20,486 bases of DNA from Limnohabitans sp. Rim8 (GTDB lineage Bacteria > Pseudomonadota > Gammaproteobacteria > Burkholderiales > Burkholderiaceae_C). This document shows positions 6,066-14,053 of the stretch, piece by piece. A program made the translations under genes and the position numbers. Numbering within the stretch: the first letter of the stretch is position 1; each line of letters opens with the position of its first letter. The notes beneath the pieces are model-generated. The model did not search any database. It was not told the DNA's origin and was given only the letters and a program-made list of their open reading frames with translations. The stretch lies in contig CAMDXR010000017.1 of assembly GCA_945877725.1 (NCBI GenBank), forward strand, positions 1-20,486, written 5' to 3'.

Positions 6066-6146
6066 GGGAGGCTGCCCCTGCGGCCGAATATTTGGATTGG
6101 TGCTGTTTAAGATTCGCGAGCAGGGGCTCGCTCCCACAAAGATCCA
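6066..6146. repeat. REP-like compound element, copy 1
   Basis: This 81-bp unit is repeated at 6231-6311 with two differences (6101 T/C and 6135 C/T). It contains two head-to-head palindromic modules: GGGAGGCTGCCCCTGCGGCC at the left and, on the opposite strand, GTGGGAGCGAGCCCCTGCTC at the right. Both share the pattern GGGAG-N4-CCCCTGC-N4-GAA. The second forms a hairpin GCGAGC-CCCT-GCTCGC. This is the design of REP/BIME elements moved by REP-associated tyrosine transposases. A tail of 15-bp repeats follows. Confidence 0.75.
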
Positions 6147-6149
6147 GCC

Positions 6150-6209
6150 CACTAAGCTCAGTGCCACTAAGCTCAGTGCCACTAAGCCCAGTGCCACAAA
6201 GCCTCATGT
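6150..6209. repeat. 15-bp tandem repeat CACTAAGCTCAGTGC, first block
   Basis: Units start at 6150, 6165 and 6180, with a diverged fourth at 6195. The sequence is CACTAAGCTCAGTGC or CACTAAGCCCAGTGC. The block follows directly on the first REP-like copy. The 15-bp period keeps reading frames open, which creates misleading long frames on both strands. Confidence 0.8.
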
Positions 6210-6230
6210 GGGCGTGAGTCGTGTCCCCGT

Positions 6231-6311
6231 GGGAGGCTGCCCCTGCGGCCGAATATTTGGATTGGCGCTGTTTAAGATTCGCGAGCAGGGGCTCGCTCCT
6301 ACAAAGATCCA
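6231..6311. repeat. REP-like compound element, copy 2
   Basis: This is a direct repeat of 6066-6146 at a distance of 165 bp, 79 of 81 bases identical, with the same pair of inverted palindromic modules. A third, truncated piece of 19 bp (GCTCGCTCCCACAAAGATC) lies at 6366-6384, just before the gatA 3' end. Confidence 0.8.
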
Positions 6312-6314
6312 ATC

Positions 6315-6359
6315 CACTAAGCCTCAATCCACTAAGCCCAGTGCCACTAAGCCCTAACT
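6315..6359. repeat. 15-bp tandem repeat, second block
   Basis: Three units start at 6315, 6330 and 6345, each opening CACTAAGCC. They follow the second REP-like copy in the same arrangement as the first block. The module REP pair plus 15-bp tail therefore seems to have been duplicated as one piece. Together with copies 1 and 2 this accounts for nearly all of the 6036-6389 gap; no gene is seen there. Confidence 0.75.
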
Positions 6360-6389
6360 CACAATGCTCGCTCCCACAAAGATCGGGCT

Positions 6390-7853
6390 TCACTGGAGGC
6401 CTTTCGGTGTGCGCGTGTGCCAATCGGTGGCTTGCTGCAGTTGGTGAGCGGCATTCAGCAGTTGGGCTTCTTTGAAGTAGTTGCCAATCAGTTGCAGGCC
6501 CACGGGCATGTTGTGGGCACCAAAACCTGCGGGCACGCTCATGCCGGGCAAGCCTGCCAGCGAGGCGGGCAGGGTGAAGATGTCGGCCAGGTAGTCGGCC
6601 ACCGGGTCGTTGGCGTTTTCGCCCAATTTCCAGGCCACCGAGGGGGCCACTGGGCCAGCGATCACGTCGCATTGCTTGAACGCGTTTTGGAAATCGTCGG
6701 CGATCATGCGGCGGATTTTTTGGGCTTGCAGGTAATAGGCGTCGTAATAGCCGTGGCTCAGCACATAAGCCCCAGTCATGATGCGGCGCTTTGCCTCGTT
6801 GCCAAAGCCTTCGGCGCGGGTTTTCTTGTACATGTCCACCAGGTCGGTGTAGTCCTTGGCGCGGTGGCCGAACTTCACGCCATCGAAGCGGCTGAGGTTG
6901 GAGCTGGCCTCTGCGGGGGCAATGATGTAGTAGACGGGAATGGACAACTCGGTGCGCGGCAGGCTGATGGGCACCAGTTGGGCACCCAGCTTTTCATACT
7001 CGCGCAAAGCGCCGTCTACTGCGGCGCGCACGTCGGGGTGCAGGCCTTCACCAAAGAACTCTTTGGGGATGCCAATGCGCAGACCCTCAAGCGTTTGGTT
7101 CAGGCTGGCGCTGAAGTCTTCGGTGGGCATGTCTAAAGAGGTGGCGTCGCGGTCCACATCGGCACCGCACAGGGCCGAAAGCAGCAGGGCGCAGTCTTCG
7201 GCGCTGCGGGCCATGGGGCCGGCTTGGTCCAGGCTGGAGGCGTAGGCGATCATGCCGTAGCGCGAGGCCCGGCCATAAGTGGGTTTGATACCCGTGATGC
7301 CGCAAAAGCTGGCAGGCTGGCGAATCGAGCCGCCCGTGTCGGTGCCGGTGGCCGCCGGGGCCAAGCCCGCCGCCACAGCAGCAGCGCTGCCGCCCGAAGA
7401 ACCGCCCGGCACGCGCGAGGTGTCCCAGGGGTTTTGCACCGGGCCGTAGGCCGAGTTTTCGTTGGCCGAACCCATGGCGAATTCATCGCAATTGAGCTTG
7501 CCCAGCGTCACCATGCCGGCCGTACGCAAGCGTTGCACCACGGTGGCGTCAAACGGCGAGCGGTAGCCGCTCAAGATTTTGGAACCTGCTGTGGTGGCGA
7601 AGTCGCGCGTTACAAACACATCTTTGTGCGCCACGGGCACGCCTTCTAGTGGGCCTGCTGTGCCGTCGGCCAGTTTGGCGTCAGAGGCACGGGCTTGGGC
7701 CAAAGTGACTTCGCTGTCGATGTCCAAAAACGCGTTGTGCGGGTTGCCGCCGGTGCGGGCCAAGAAACGGGTCGCCACCTCAACTGCGCTGACTTGTTTG
7801 GTTTTAAGAAGGGTGGCCAGCGCTTTCACGCTGAGCAGGTGCAGATCACTCAT
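6390..7853 (-). CDS. gatA: Aspartyl/glutamyl-tRNA(Asn/Gln) amidotransferase subunit A
   Basis: GatA is the amidase subunit that frees ammonia from glutamine or asparagine and channels it to GatB. The 487-residue protein carries the amidase-signature triad with canonical spacing: K77 in GVPVAHKDVF, S152 in PGGSSGGSAAA and S176 in GTDTGGSIRQP. The segment GITGIKPTYGRASRYGM follows. The ATG at 7853 lies 3 bp beyond the gatC stop, so gatC and gatA are tightly coupled. The C-terminus ends at 6390 without an obvious terminator. Length and motifs are normal. Confidence 0.97.
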   Translation of the reverse strand: MSDLHLLSVKALATLLKTKQVSAVEVATRFLARTGGNPHNAFLDIDSEVTLAQARASDAKLADGTAGPLEGVPVAHKDVFVTRDFATTAGSKILSGYRSPFDATVVQRLRTAGMVTLGKLNCDEFAMGSANENSAYGPVQNPWDTSRVPGGSSGGSAAAVAAGLAPAATGTDTGGSIRQPASFCGITGIKPTYGRASRYGMIAYASSLDQAGPMARSAEDCALLLSALCGADVDRDATSLDMPTEDFSASLNQTLEGLRIGIPKEFFGEGLHPDVRAAVDGALREYEKLGAQLVPISLPRTELSIPVYYIIAPAEASSNLSRFDGVKFGHRAKDYTDLVDMYKKTRAEGFGNEAKRRIMTGAYVLSHGYYDAYYLQAQKIRRMIADDFQNAFKQCDVIAGPVAPSVAWKLGENANDPVADYLADIFTLPASLAGLPGMSVPAGFGAHNMPVGLQLIGNYFKEAQLLNAAHQLQQATDWHTRTPKGLQ

Positions 7854-7856
7854 GGC

Positions 7857-8156
7857 TTACTCGATGACTTTGGGAACCAAAAACAAGCCGCGTTCCACGG
7901 CTGGGGCGCTGCGCTGGTTCAAATCGCGCTGGTTAGGCTCGCTCACCACATCGGGCCGCAGGCGCAGCGTGATGTCTTGAATGGCGGCCACGGGGTGGGC
8001 CATGGGCTCAATGCCGGAGGTGTCCACGGCCTGCATGGCTGCGACGATTCCAAAAAAACCGTTGATTTGGGTGAGCATGCGCTCACTTTCTTCGGGCTTC
8101 AGTTCCAGTCGTGCGAGATTCGCAATCCGGGCAATATCCTGCGGGGTCAGGGACAT
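7857..8156 (-). CDS. gatC: Aspartyl/glutamyl-tRNA(Asn/Gln) amidotransferase subunit C
   Basis: The 99-residue GatC is the small belt subunit that wraps the GatA-GatB interface and stabilises GatA. It shows the family features: MSLTPQDIARIANLARLEL at the start, GIEPMAHPVAAIQDITLRLR in the middle, and a C-terminal GLFLVPKVIE. It is the first gene of gatC-gatA-gatB and is divergent from mreB with a 210-bp gap. The ribosome binding site upstream of ATG 8156 is not obvious. In most Betaproteobacteria GatCAB serves Asn-tRNA formation alongside a glutaminyl-tRNA synthetase; that is general knowledge, not visible here. Confidence 0.95.
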   Translation of the reverse strand: MSLTPQDIARIANLARLELKPEESERMLTQINGFFGIVAAMQAVDTSGIEPMAHPVAAIQDITLRLRPDVVSEPNQRDLNQRSAPAVERGLFLVPKVIE

Positions 8157-8230
8157 GGTTAAAAAGAGTTGTAAATGACAGGTTATTCCAGCTTAAACGG
8201 GGCTTGTGAGCACGGGTTTTACCGGGGGAT

Positions 8231-8244
8231 CGGGTATTATCCCG
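8231..8244. promoter_or_regulatory. Candidate bidirectional -10 region between gatC and mreB
   Basis: CGGG-TATTAT-CCCG is a short palindrome in the 210-bp divergent gap. TATTAT is a five-of-six -10 match toward mreB. Its complement gives GATAAT, also five of six, toward gatC. No good -35 is found on either strand, so the call is tentative. The mreB ATG is about 120 bp away and the gatC ATG about 75 bp away. Confidence 0.3.
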
Positions 8245-8366
8245 TGTTTGGTGTCGCGCTCGGCTCAGCTTCTGGGCCAGCCCTTACGGCACCCCAGAAT
8301 TGACATCCACGCTCGCCGCAAGCCACCCCTGAACAGACTTGAGGCTGAGCGTCAAAGGACCTCCTA

Positions 8367-9410
8367 ATGTTTTCTTCCTTTCGCCGTTATTTTTCAAGCG
8401 ACCTGGCCATTGACCTGGGCACCGCCAACACCCTGATTTTTGTGCGCGACAAGGGCATCGTTCTGGACGAGCCTTCCGTGGTGGCCATTCGCCACGAAGG
8501 CGGCCCACAGGGCAAAAAAACCCTGCAAGCCGTGGGCCACGAAGCCAAAGCCATGTTGGGCAAAGTGCCCGGCAACATCGAGGCGATTCGCCCCATGAAA
8601 GACGGCGTGATCGCCGATTTCACGGTGACCGAGCAAATGCTCAAGCAGTTCATCCGCATGGTGCACCCCCGCAGCACCTTCCGCCCCAGCCCCCGCATCA
8701 TCATTTGCGTGCCGTGTGGTTCCACCCAGGTCGAGCGCCGTGCCATTCGTGAATCCGCCTTGGGTGCAGGGGCCTCCGAGGTCTACTTGATCGAAGAACC
8801 CATGGCCGCAGCCATCGGTGCGGGCTTGCCGGTGTCGGCAGCCTCTGGCTCCATGGTGGTGGACATTGGCGGCGGCACCACCGAAGTGGGCGTCATCTCT
8901 TTGGGCGGCATGGTCTACAAAGGCAGCGTGCGCGTGGGGGGTGACAAGTTTGACGAAGCCATCATCAGCTACATCCGCCGCAACTACGGCATGTTGATTG
9001 GCGAGCCCACGGCTGAATCCATCAAGAAAAACATCGGTTCTGCCTTTCCCGGCAGCGAAGTCAAAGAAATGGAAGTCAAGGGCCGCAACCTGTCTGAGGG
9101 CGTGCCACGCAGCTTCACCATCAGCTCCAACGAAATCCTTGAAGCCCTGACCGACCCGCTCAACCAGATTGTTTCGGCTGTCAAAACCGCTTTGGAGCAC
9201 ACCCCCCCCGAGTTGGGTGCCGACATTGCCGAGCGCGGCATGATGCTGACCGGCGGCGGCGCTTTGCTGCGCGACCTGGACCGCTTGCTGGCCGAAGAAA
9301 CCGGTTTGCCCGTGTTGGTGGCCGAAGATCCCCTGACCTGCGTGGCCCGTGGGTGCGGCATGGCGCTTGAGCGCATGGACCAATTGGGCAGCATTTTTAC
9401 CAGCGAATAA
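8367..9410 (+). CDS. mreB: Rod shape-determining protein MreB
   Basis: MreB is the bacterial actin that forms membrane-bound filaments and guides the elongasome. The 347-residue protein shows the N-terminal amphipathic membrane helix MFSSFRRYFS. The actin-fold ATP-binding motifs follow: phosphate 1 IDLGTANTLIFV with D16, phosphate 2 VVDIGGGTTEVGVISLGG, and the adenosine motif MLTGGGALLRDLD. A ribosome binding site AAAGGA lies about 8 bp before ATG 8367. The gene heads mreB-mreC-mreD-mrdA. A hairpin in the 75-bp gap to mreC may lower transcription of the downstream genes relative to mreB, which is needed in higher amount. Confidence 0.98.
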   Translation: MFSSFRRYFSSDLAIDLGTANTLIFVRDKGIVLDEPSVVAIRHEGGPQGKKTLQAVGHEAKAMLGKVPGNIEAIRPMKDGVIADFTVTEQMLKQFIRMVHPRSTFRPSPRIIICVPCGSTQVERRAIRESALGAGASEVYLIEEPMAAAIGAGLPVSAASGSMVVDIGGGTTEVGVISLGGMVYKGSVRVGGDKFDEAIISYIRRNYGMLIGEPTAESIKKNIGSAFPGSEVKEMEVKGRNLSEGVPRSFTISSNEILEALTDPLNQIVSAVKTALEHTPPELGADIAERGMMLTGGGALLRDLDRLLAEETGLPVLVAEDPLTCVARGCGMALERMDQLGSIFTSE

Positions 9411-9418
9411 ATCCGGCA

Positions 9419-9443
9419 CCTGGCGCTTTTTCGGCCAGGTTTC
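9419..9443 (+). terminator. Hairpin between mreB and mreC, possible attenuator
   Basis: CCTGGC (9419-9424) and GCCAGG (9434-9439) form a perfect 6-bp stem around a 9-nt T-rich loop, followed by TTT. It lies 9 bp after the mreB stop. The run of T is too short for a strong intrinsic terminator, so partial termination or mRNA-end protection is more likely. Confidence 0.4.
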
Positions 9444-9485
9444 AAGCCTTCCAACAAACGTATCTGAATCCGGTGCAACTCCATC

Positions 9486-10454
9486 ATGGCTCTGGATACC
9501 TTTGAACGCAGTGCCCCACCGATTTTTCGGCAGGGCTTGTCTGCGACCTCCAAGTTGGTGCTTTTGTCGCTTTTATCGGTTTTGCTGATGGCGTCGGACC
9601 ATCGACTCAAGATTTCTCAACCCCTTCGCTCGGGCATCGCCGTGGTGCTGGCGCCCTTGCAATGGCTGTCTTTGCAACCCGGTCATGCAGTCACCGCAAT
9701 GGGGCAATACTTTGGCAACCTGGAAGCCGCGCAAGATGCCGCACGAAGTTTCCAGACCCGATCCATCGCGCAAGCCCAGCGTTTGCAACAGGTGGAGCAA
9801 CTCGCCCAAGAAAATGCCCAATTGCGTCAGTTGCTCGATTTGCGCGCCCAAATCATGGGCCCCTCTCAAGCTGTTGAGGTGCTTTACGACACGGCCGACC
9901 CGTACACCGATCGCGTGGTGGTGGACCGGGGCCTCATGGCGGGCATCGTGCAAGGGGCTGCCGTGATCGATGCGGTGGGTGTGGTGGGTCAAATTACGCG
10001 GGTCTATCCCTTGGTCAGTGAGGTGACCCTGCTCACCGACCGTGAGCAAAGCATTCCTGTCATGAACGCCCGAACCGGCAGTCGCCATGTTGCAGGGGGT
10101 GCCCCTTTCACGCAAGGTGGCGCATTGGAGTTGAAGTTTGTACCCTCTGGGACAGACATCAAGCAAGGTGACTTGCTCACCACCAGTGGCATCGATGGCG
10201 TTTACCCGGCAGGGCTGCATGTGGGCACCGTGAGCCAGATTGACCGTCGGGTGGATTCATCTTTTGCGCGCGTGTACGCCACACCTTCGGCCATGCCCAG
10301 GGGTAGACATTTGCTGGTGGTCATGCCCGTCAAGGATTGGCCTGCTGCCCCAGCGCCCGAAGCGGAGCCAAGCAAACGCCCCAATAAAGGCAAGGCGACG
10401 GCCGCCACTAAAGTCGAAGAGGCCGCCACCCCATCAACAGGAGCTAAACCATGA
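9486..10454 (+). CDS. mreC: Rod shape-determining protein MreC
   Basis: MreC is the bitopic elongasome protein that links MreB and MreD to the PBP2-RodA synthase. The 322-residue product has a short cytoplasmic start and one membrane helix (LVLLSLLSVLLMAS, about residues 22-37). A periplasmic coiled coil follows (AAQDAARSFQTRSIAQAQRL through ENAQLRQLLDLR). The beta-barrel region contains VDRGLMAGIVQGAAVID and LLTTSGIDGVYPAGLHVG. The last 45 residues are rich in Pro, Ala, Lys and Thr and likely disordered. The stop overlaps the mreD start (ATGA), giving translational coupling. Confidence 0.95.
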   Translation: MALDTFERSAPPIFRQGLSATSKLVLLSLLSVLLMASDHRLKISQPLRSGIAVVLAPLQWLSLQPGHAVTAMGQYFGNLEAAQDAARSFQTRSIAQAQRLQQVEQLAQENAQLRQLLDLRAQIMGPSQAVEVLYDTADPYTDRVVVDRGLMAGIVQGAAVIDAVGVVGQITRVYPLVSEVTLLTDREQSIPVMNARTGSRHVAGGAPFTQGGALELKFVPSGTDIKQGDLLTTSGIDGVYPAGLHVGTVSQIDRRVDSSFARVYATPSAMPRGRHLLVVMPVKDWPAAPAPEAEPSKRPNKGKATAATKVEEAATPSTGAKP

Positions 10455-10972
10455 TCATGCCCGCAGGGCGTTTGCTTTTGTTGCCCGCCAACCCACGCTT
10501 CATTGCCTTGACTTTGCTGGTCGGATTGTTGCTGAACATGTTGTTGGGCCTGACCGGCTGGCGCTGGATACCCGATGTGCTGGCCATTGTGGTGGTGTTC
10601 TGGAACGTCTACCAACCCCGGCGCGTGGGTTTGATGCTGCCCTTTGTGTTGGGCTTGGCCCTGGATGTTCACGAGTCTGCTTTGCTGGGGCAAAACGCCT
10701 TGTCTTATGTGGTGCTGAGCAGCATGGCGATTGCCGTGCAACGTCGCCTGCTTTGGTTTCCCCTGCGCGAACAAGCACTGCAAATCGTGCCCCTGTTTGT
10801 ACTGGCTTCCTTGCTGGAGTGGGTGACCCGTTTGATTGTGCAAGACGCCTGGCCCCACTGGAGCCAATTGCTGGCGCCGTTCATGCAAGCTGCCTTGTGG
10901 CCACTGATCGGGGCCTTGTTGCTCGCACCTCAGCGGCGTGCGGTAGACCCTGACAACATTCGGCCGCTCTGA
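10451..10972 (+). CDS. mreD: Rod shape-determining protein MreD
   Basis: The 173-residue hydrophobic protein fits MreD, the integral membrane partner of MreC. Several membrane helices are visible: FIALTLLVGLLLNMLLGLTG, DVLAIVVVFWNV, VGLMLPFVLGLALDV, ALSYVVLSSMAIAV and IVPLFVLASLLEWV. The motif LALDVHESALLGQNALSY is typical of the family. ATG at 10451 overlaps the mreC stop by 4 bp. mrdA follows after 2 bp. The role is inferred from cluster position and topology, since MreD sequences are poorly conserved. Confidence 0.92.
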   Translation: MIMPAGRLLLLPANPRFIALTLLVGLLLNMLLGLTGWRWIPDVLAIVVVFWNVYQPRRVGLMLPFVLGLALDVHESALLGQNALSYVVLSSMAIAVQRRLLWFPLREQALQIVPLFVLASLLEWVTRLIVQDAWPHWSQLLAPFMQAALWPLIGALLLAPQRRAVDPDNIRPL

Positions 10973-10974
10973 GC

Positions 10975-12948
10975 ATGTCACTCAGGTTGCCCTCACTTGC
11001 CGAGTTGCGAGACAGCCAAGCTGATCTGCAACGCTTTCGCGCTCGGGTGGTGGTGGTGCAGATCGTGGCGCTGGTGTGTTTTTTGCTGTTGGGTGTCCGA
11101 TTGGCTTATTTGCAAATCGTGCGCCATGACGACTTGCTGGAGCAAGCCGAAAACAACCGCACGGCGGTGTTGCCAACGGTCCCGCCCCGGGGCACTATTT
11201 TGGACCGCAACGGGGTGGTGCTGGCCAGCAACTACTCGGCCTACACCCTCGAAATCACGCCTTCCAAAGTCAGCGACCTCGAGGCTACCATCGACGCTTT
11301 GGGTGAACTGGTGGAGATCCAAGGCAAGGACAGACGCCGCTTCAAACGCTTGCGCGAAGAATCCAGAAGCTTCGATTCCCTGCCCATTCGCACCCGTTTA
11401 AGCGACGAAGAAGTGGCCCGTTTCAGTGCACAGCGCTATCGCTTTCCGGGGGTTGAAATCAAGGCCCGACTGTTCAGGCAGTACCCCTACGGCGAGTTGG
11501 CCAGCCATGTGGTGGGCTACATCGGCCGCATCAATGCCAAAGAAAAAGAGCGCATCGAAGAAGACGACGACGTTGGCAACTACCGGGGCACCGAATACAT
11601 TGGCAAACTCGGTGTGGAGCAGCGTTACGAGCGTGAACTGCACGGCATCACGGGGGTCAACCGGGTCGAAACTTCCGCCGGGGGGCGGGCCACCCGCAGT
11701 TTGTCCAGTCGCTTGGCCACCCCGGGGCAAAACGTGGTGTTGTCCATCGACATCCAGTTGCAAAAAATGGTGGAGGAATTGTTTGGCACCCGACGCGGCG
11801 CACTGGTCGCGCTGGACCCCGAGACCGGGGAAGTCTTGGCCTTTGTCAGCAAGCCCACGTTTGACCCCAATTTGTTTGTAGAGGGCATTGACGTTGAAAG
11901 CTGGCAGGCCCTGAACGAGTCGCCCGACAAGCCCCTGCTGAACCGTGCCCTGCGCGGCACCTACCCGCCAGGCTCAACCTACAAACCCTTTATGGCTTTG
12001 GGGGCACTGACCACTGGCAAACGCAGTGCCAGCACCATCATCAACGATGCGGGTTCTTGGTCGTATGGTGGGCATAACTTCAGAAGCCACGGCGACGCGG
12101 GCTTGGGCCCGGTGGACATGGTGCGGTCGATTTCTCTGTCGAGCAATGTCTACTACTACTCGTTGGCCAACGAAATGGGGGTCGACACCATTCATGACTT
12201 TATGAAACCCTTGGGTTTTGGCCAGATCACTGGCGTTGATTTGCCGGGCGAGGTGCGCGGCGTGTTGCCCAGCACCGACTGGAAGCGCAACTATTACAAA
12301 AAACCCGAACACAAAAAATGGTATGGCGGAGAGACCATCTCGCTGGGCATTGGTCAGGGCTACAACGCTTTCACCATGGTGCAACTGGCCTCGGCCACCG
12401 CCACCATTGCCAGTGGCGGGCGCAAATTTACACCGCGTGTGGTGCGCGCCACCCAAGATGCCCTGACCCATGCACAAGAGGCCACCCTGAGCATCGAGCC
12501 GGTGGATTTGGGTTATTCACCCGATCACGTTGCCGTGGTGCGCAACGGCTTGGTGGGCGTGGTGACTTCGGGCACATCGGCGCAGGTGTTTGCCGGGGCA
12601 GGCTACCAAAGCGCGGGCAAAACCGGCACAGCGCAAGCGGTCTCGATTGGCCAAAAAGAAAAATACAACGCCGCCAGACTGGCCGAATACCAGCGGGACC
12701 ATTCCCTTTATATGGCCTATGCACCCGCCGATGCGCCCAAAATTGCTTTAGCGGTGGTGGTTGAAAACGCCGGTTTTGGAGCCGCCGCCGCCGCCCCCAT
12801 CGCCCGTCGTGTGTTCGACTATTGGTTGCTCGGCCAATACCCCAGCGAAGAAGACATTGCCGCAACCCAAAAAGGACAATCAGGCCGACCCATTGGCAAA
12901 CCCAGACCCAAGGCCGATGTGGTGCTGGAAAGTCTTCGCGATAAATGA
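10975..12948 (+). CDS. mrdA: Peptidoglycan D,D-transpeptidase PBP2
   Basis: PBP2 cross-links peptidoglycan during cell elongation. The 657-residue protein has one membrane anchor (VVVVQIVALVCFLLLGVRLA, residues 26-45). The pedestal domain includes PRGTILDRNGVVLASN at 71-86. The transpeptidase domain shows all active-site motifs: S334-TY-K337 in PPGSTYKPFM, S389-S-N391 in SLSSNVYYYS, and K549-TG in SAGKTGTAQ. The start is ATG at 10975, 2 bp after mreD. The gene ends 15 bp before the convergent marC stop. Its usual glycosyltransferase partner rodA does not follow and must be elsewhere. Confidence 0.97.
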   Translation: MSLRLPSLAELRDSQADLQRFRARVVVVQIVALVCFLLLGVRLAYLQIVRHDDLLEQAENNRTAVLPTVPPRGTILDRNGVVLASNYSAYTLEITPSKVSDLEATIDALGELVEIQGKDRRRFKRLREESRSFDSLPIRTRLSDEEVARFSAQRYRFPGVEIKARLFRQYPYGELASHVVGYIGRINAKEKERIEEDDDVGNYRGTEYIGKLGVEQRYERELHGITGVNRVETSAGGRATRSLSSRLATPGQNVVLSIDIQLQKMVEELFGTRRGALVALDPETGEVLAFVSKPTFDPNLFVEGIDVESWQALNESPDKPLLNRALRGTYPPGSTYKPFMALGALTTGKRSASTIINDAGSWSYGGHNFRSHGDAGLGPVDMVRSISLSSNVYYYSLANEMGVDTIHDFMKPLGFGQITGVDLPGEVRGVLPSTDWKRNYYKKPEHKKWYGGETISLGIGQGYNAFTMVQLASATATIASGGRKFTPRVVRATQDALTHAQEATLSIEPVDLGYSPDHVAVVRNGLVGVVTSGTSAQVFAGAGYQSAGKTGTAQAVSIGQKEKYNAARLAEYQRDHSLYMAYAPADAPKIALAVVVENAGFGAAAAAPIARRVFDYWLLGQYPSEEDIAATQKGQSGRPIGKPRPKADVVLESLRDK

Positions 12949-12963
12949 AGGCTTGGTGGCGCT

Positions 12964-13563
12964 TTAGTGGGGCCAGCTTTGGGCCAAAGACTTCAGGCCC
13001 CGGATCAGCATTTCGACCGAAATAGACACCAGAATCAGGCCCATCAAGCGCTCGAAGGCGCTGACCACGCGCAAGCCCACCACCCGTTGCAAACGCTCGG
13101 CCAGCAAAAGCACCACGGCGCAAACGGCCATGGTCACCGTCAGGGCGGCCACCCACTCCAGCCGACGCTCGGGTGCTTGGCTGACCAACAACACCACGGT
13201 TGCCATGGCAGAGGGGCCGGCCAGGGCGGGAATGGCCAGCGGCACAATTAATGGCTCTACTTCTGGGATGGGCGTGTCTTGGGCCGGGGGTGGAAAGACC
13301 ATGCGCAAGGCAATCAGGAACAGCACCACGGCCCCGCCAATTTGCAAAGACACATCAGACAAGCTCATGGCTTTCAGAAAGCTCTGCCCCACAAACATGA
13401 AGGACAGCAGCAGGCCAAACGCGATCAGCACTTCGCGCAAGATCACCCGCGCACGCCGTTCGGCGGGCACGGCCCGCAAGCTGTTGACAAAAATCGGGAT
13501 GTTGCCTAGAGGGTCGGTGATCAGTAAAAGCAGGATGGTGGCCGAAGCAAAAGTGTGTTCCAT
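12964..13563 (-). CDS. MarC-family integral membrane protein
   Basis: The 199-residue protein has about six membrane helices and the MarC-family signature near the N-terminus, LLLLITDPLGNIPIFVNSL. A central segment PLIVPLAIPALAGPSAMATV is the second conserved motif. MarC/YhgN/YchE proteins are inner-membrane proteins of unknown function; the old link to multiple antibiotic resistance was not upheld. The gene is the last of a minus-strand run with a VOC protein (5 bp upstream) and a glutathione S-transferase. It converges on mrdA. Confidence 0.93.
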   Translation of the reverse strand: MEHTFASATILLLLITDPLGNIPIFVNSLRAVPAERRARVILREVLIAFGLLLSFMFVGQSFLKAMSLSDVSLQIGGAVVLFLIALRMVFPPPAQDTPIPEVEPLIVPLAIPALAGPSAMATVVLLVSQAPERRLEWVAALTVTMAVCAVVLLLAERLQRVVGLRVVSAFERLMGLILVSISVEMLIRGLKSLAQSWPH

Positions 13564-13568
13564 CCGGT

Positions 13569-13982
13569 TCAGCTCGTGTAGACCGTGTCCAAGCTGGTAA
13601 AGCCTTTGACTTCAATGGGGTTGCCAAAGGGGTCTACAAAAAACATGGTCCATTGCTCACCCGGTTGGCCCGCAAAGCGCAGATGGGGCGGCACCACAAA
13701 CGCCATTTGAGCTGCTTGCAGTCTGTCAGCCAAAGCTTGCCAATCATCACGCTGCAACACCAGGCCAAAGTGCGGCATGGGCACCAAGTGATCGCCCACA
13801 TGGCCGGTCAGGCTGGTTTTAAACGGTTCACCCAAATGCAGGGAAATCTGGTGCGAGAAAAAGTCGAAGTCCACCCAGGTGTCGGTGGATCGGCCCTCTT
13901 GGCAACCCAGTACGCCGCCATAAAAGCGACGCGCTTCGTCCAGATTGGTGACGTGAAAAGCAAAATGAAAAAGGCTGTGCAT
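13569..13982 (-). CDS. VOC (glyoxalase/dioxygenase) superfamily protein
   Basis: The 137-residue product has a two-module VOC fold. It begins MHSLFHFAFHVTNLDEARRF and contains GCQEGRSTDTWVDFDFFSHQ and GEQWTMFFVDPFGNPIEVKG. Likely metal ligands are H10, H71 in PMPHFGLVL and E124 in NPIEVKGF. The start is placed at ATG 13982 because related proteins begin close to the HFAFHVTDL motif. The open frame continues upstream to GTG 14042 through ATG 14003 and ATG 13994, and none has a strong ribosome binding site. The substrate is unknown; the gst gene upstream and marC downstream on the same strand suggest one transcript. Confidence 0.88.
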   Translation of the reverse strand: MHSLFHFAFHVTNLDEARRFYGGVLGCQEGRSTDTWVDFDFFSHQISLHLGEPFKTSLTGHVGDHLVPMPHFGLVLQRDDWQALADRLQAAQMAFVVPPHLRFAGQPGEQWTMFFVDPFGNPIEVKGFTSLDTVYTS

Positions 13983-14053
13983 GCCCGAAAGCATATCAGC
14001 CATAAAGCACTTCAGCGGCGCTGTTCTGCCAAAGTTTGACACCCGCAGACGAA

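Noticed and set aside
6036..6197. 54-codon N-terminal extension of GatB
   Set aside because: It translates the REP-like and 15-bp repeats. GatB proteins begin near YEVVIGFETHTQL, and ATG 6035 gives the normal length.
6055..6672. Minus-strand frame that looks like a pentapeptide-repeat protein (LSGTGLSGLRLSGLDL)
   Set aside because: The five-residue period comes only from the 15-bp DNA repeat, and the frame runs out of phase into gatA.
8300..8305. TTGACA as the mreB -35 box
   Set aside because: No -10-like hexamer lies 15-19 bp downstream.
8394..9419. 341-residue minus-strand frame opposite mreB
   Set aside because: It is antisense to a clear mreB, is rich in His/Gly/Ala as expected from complementary GC-rich codons, and has no domain.
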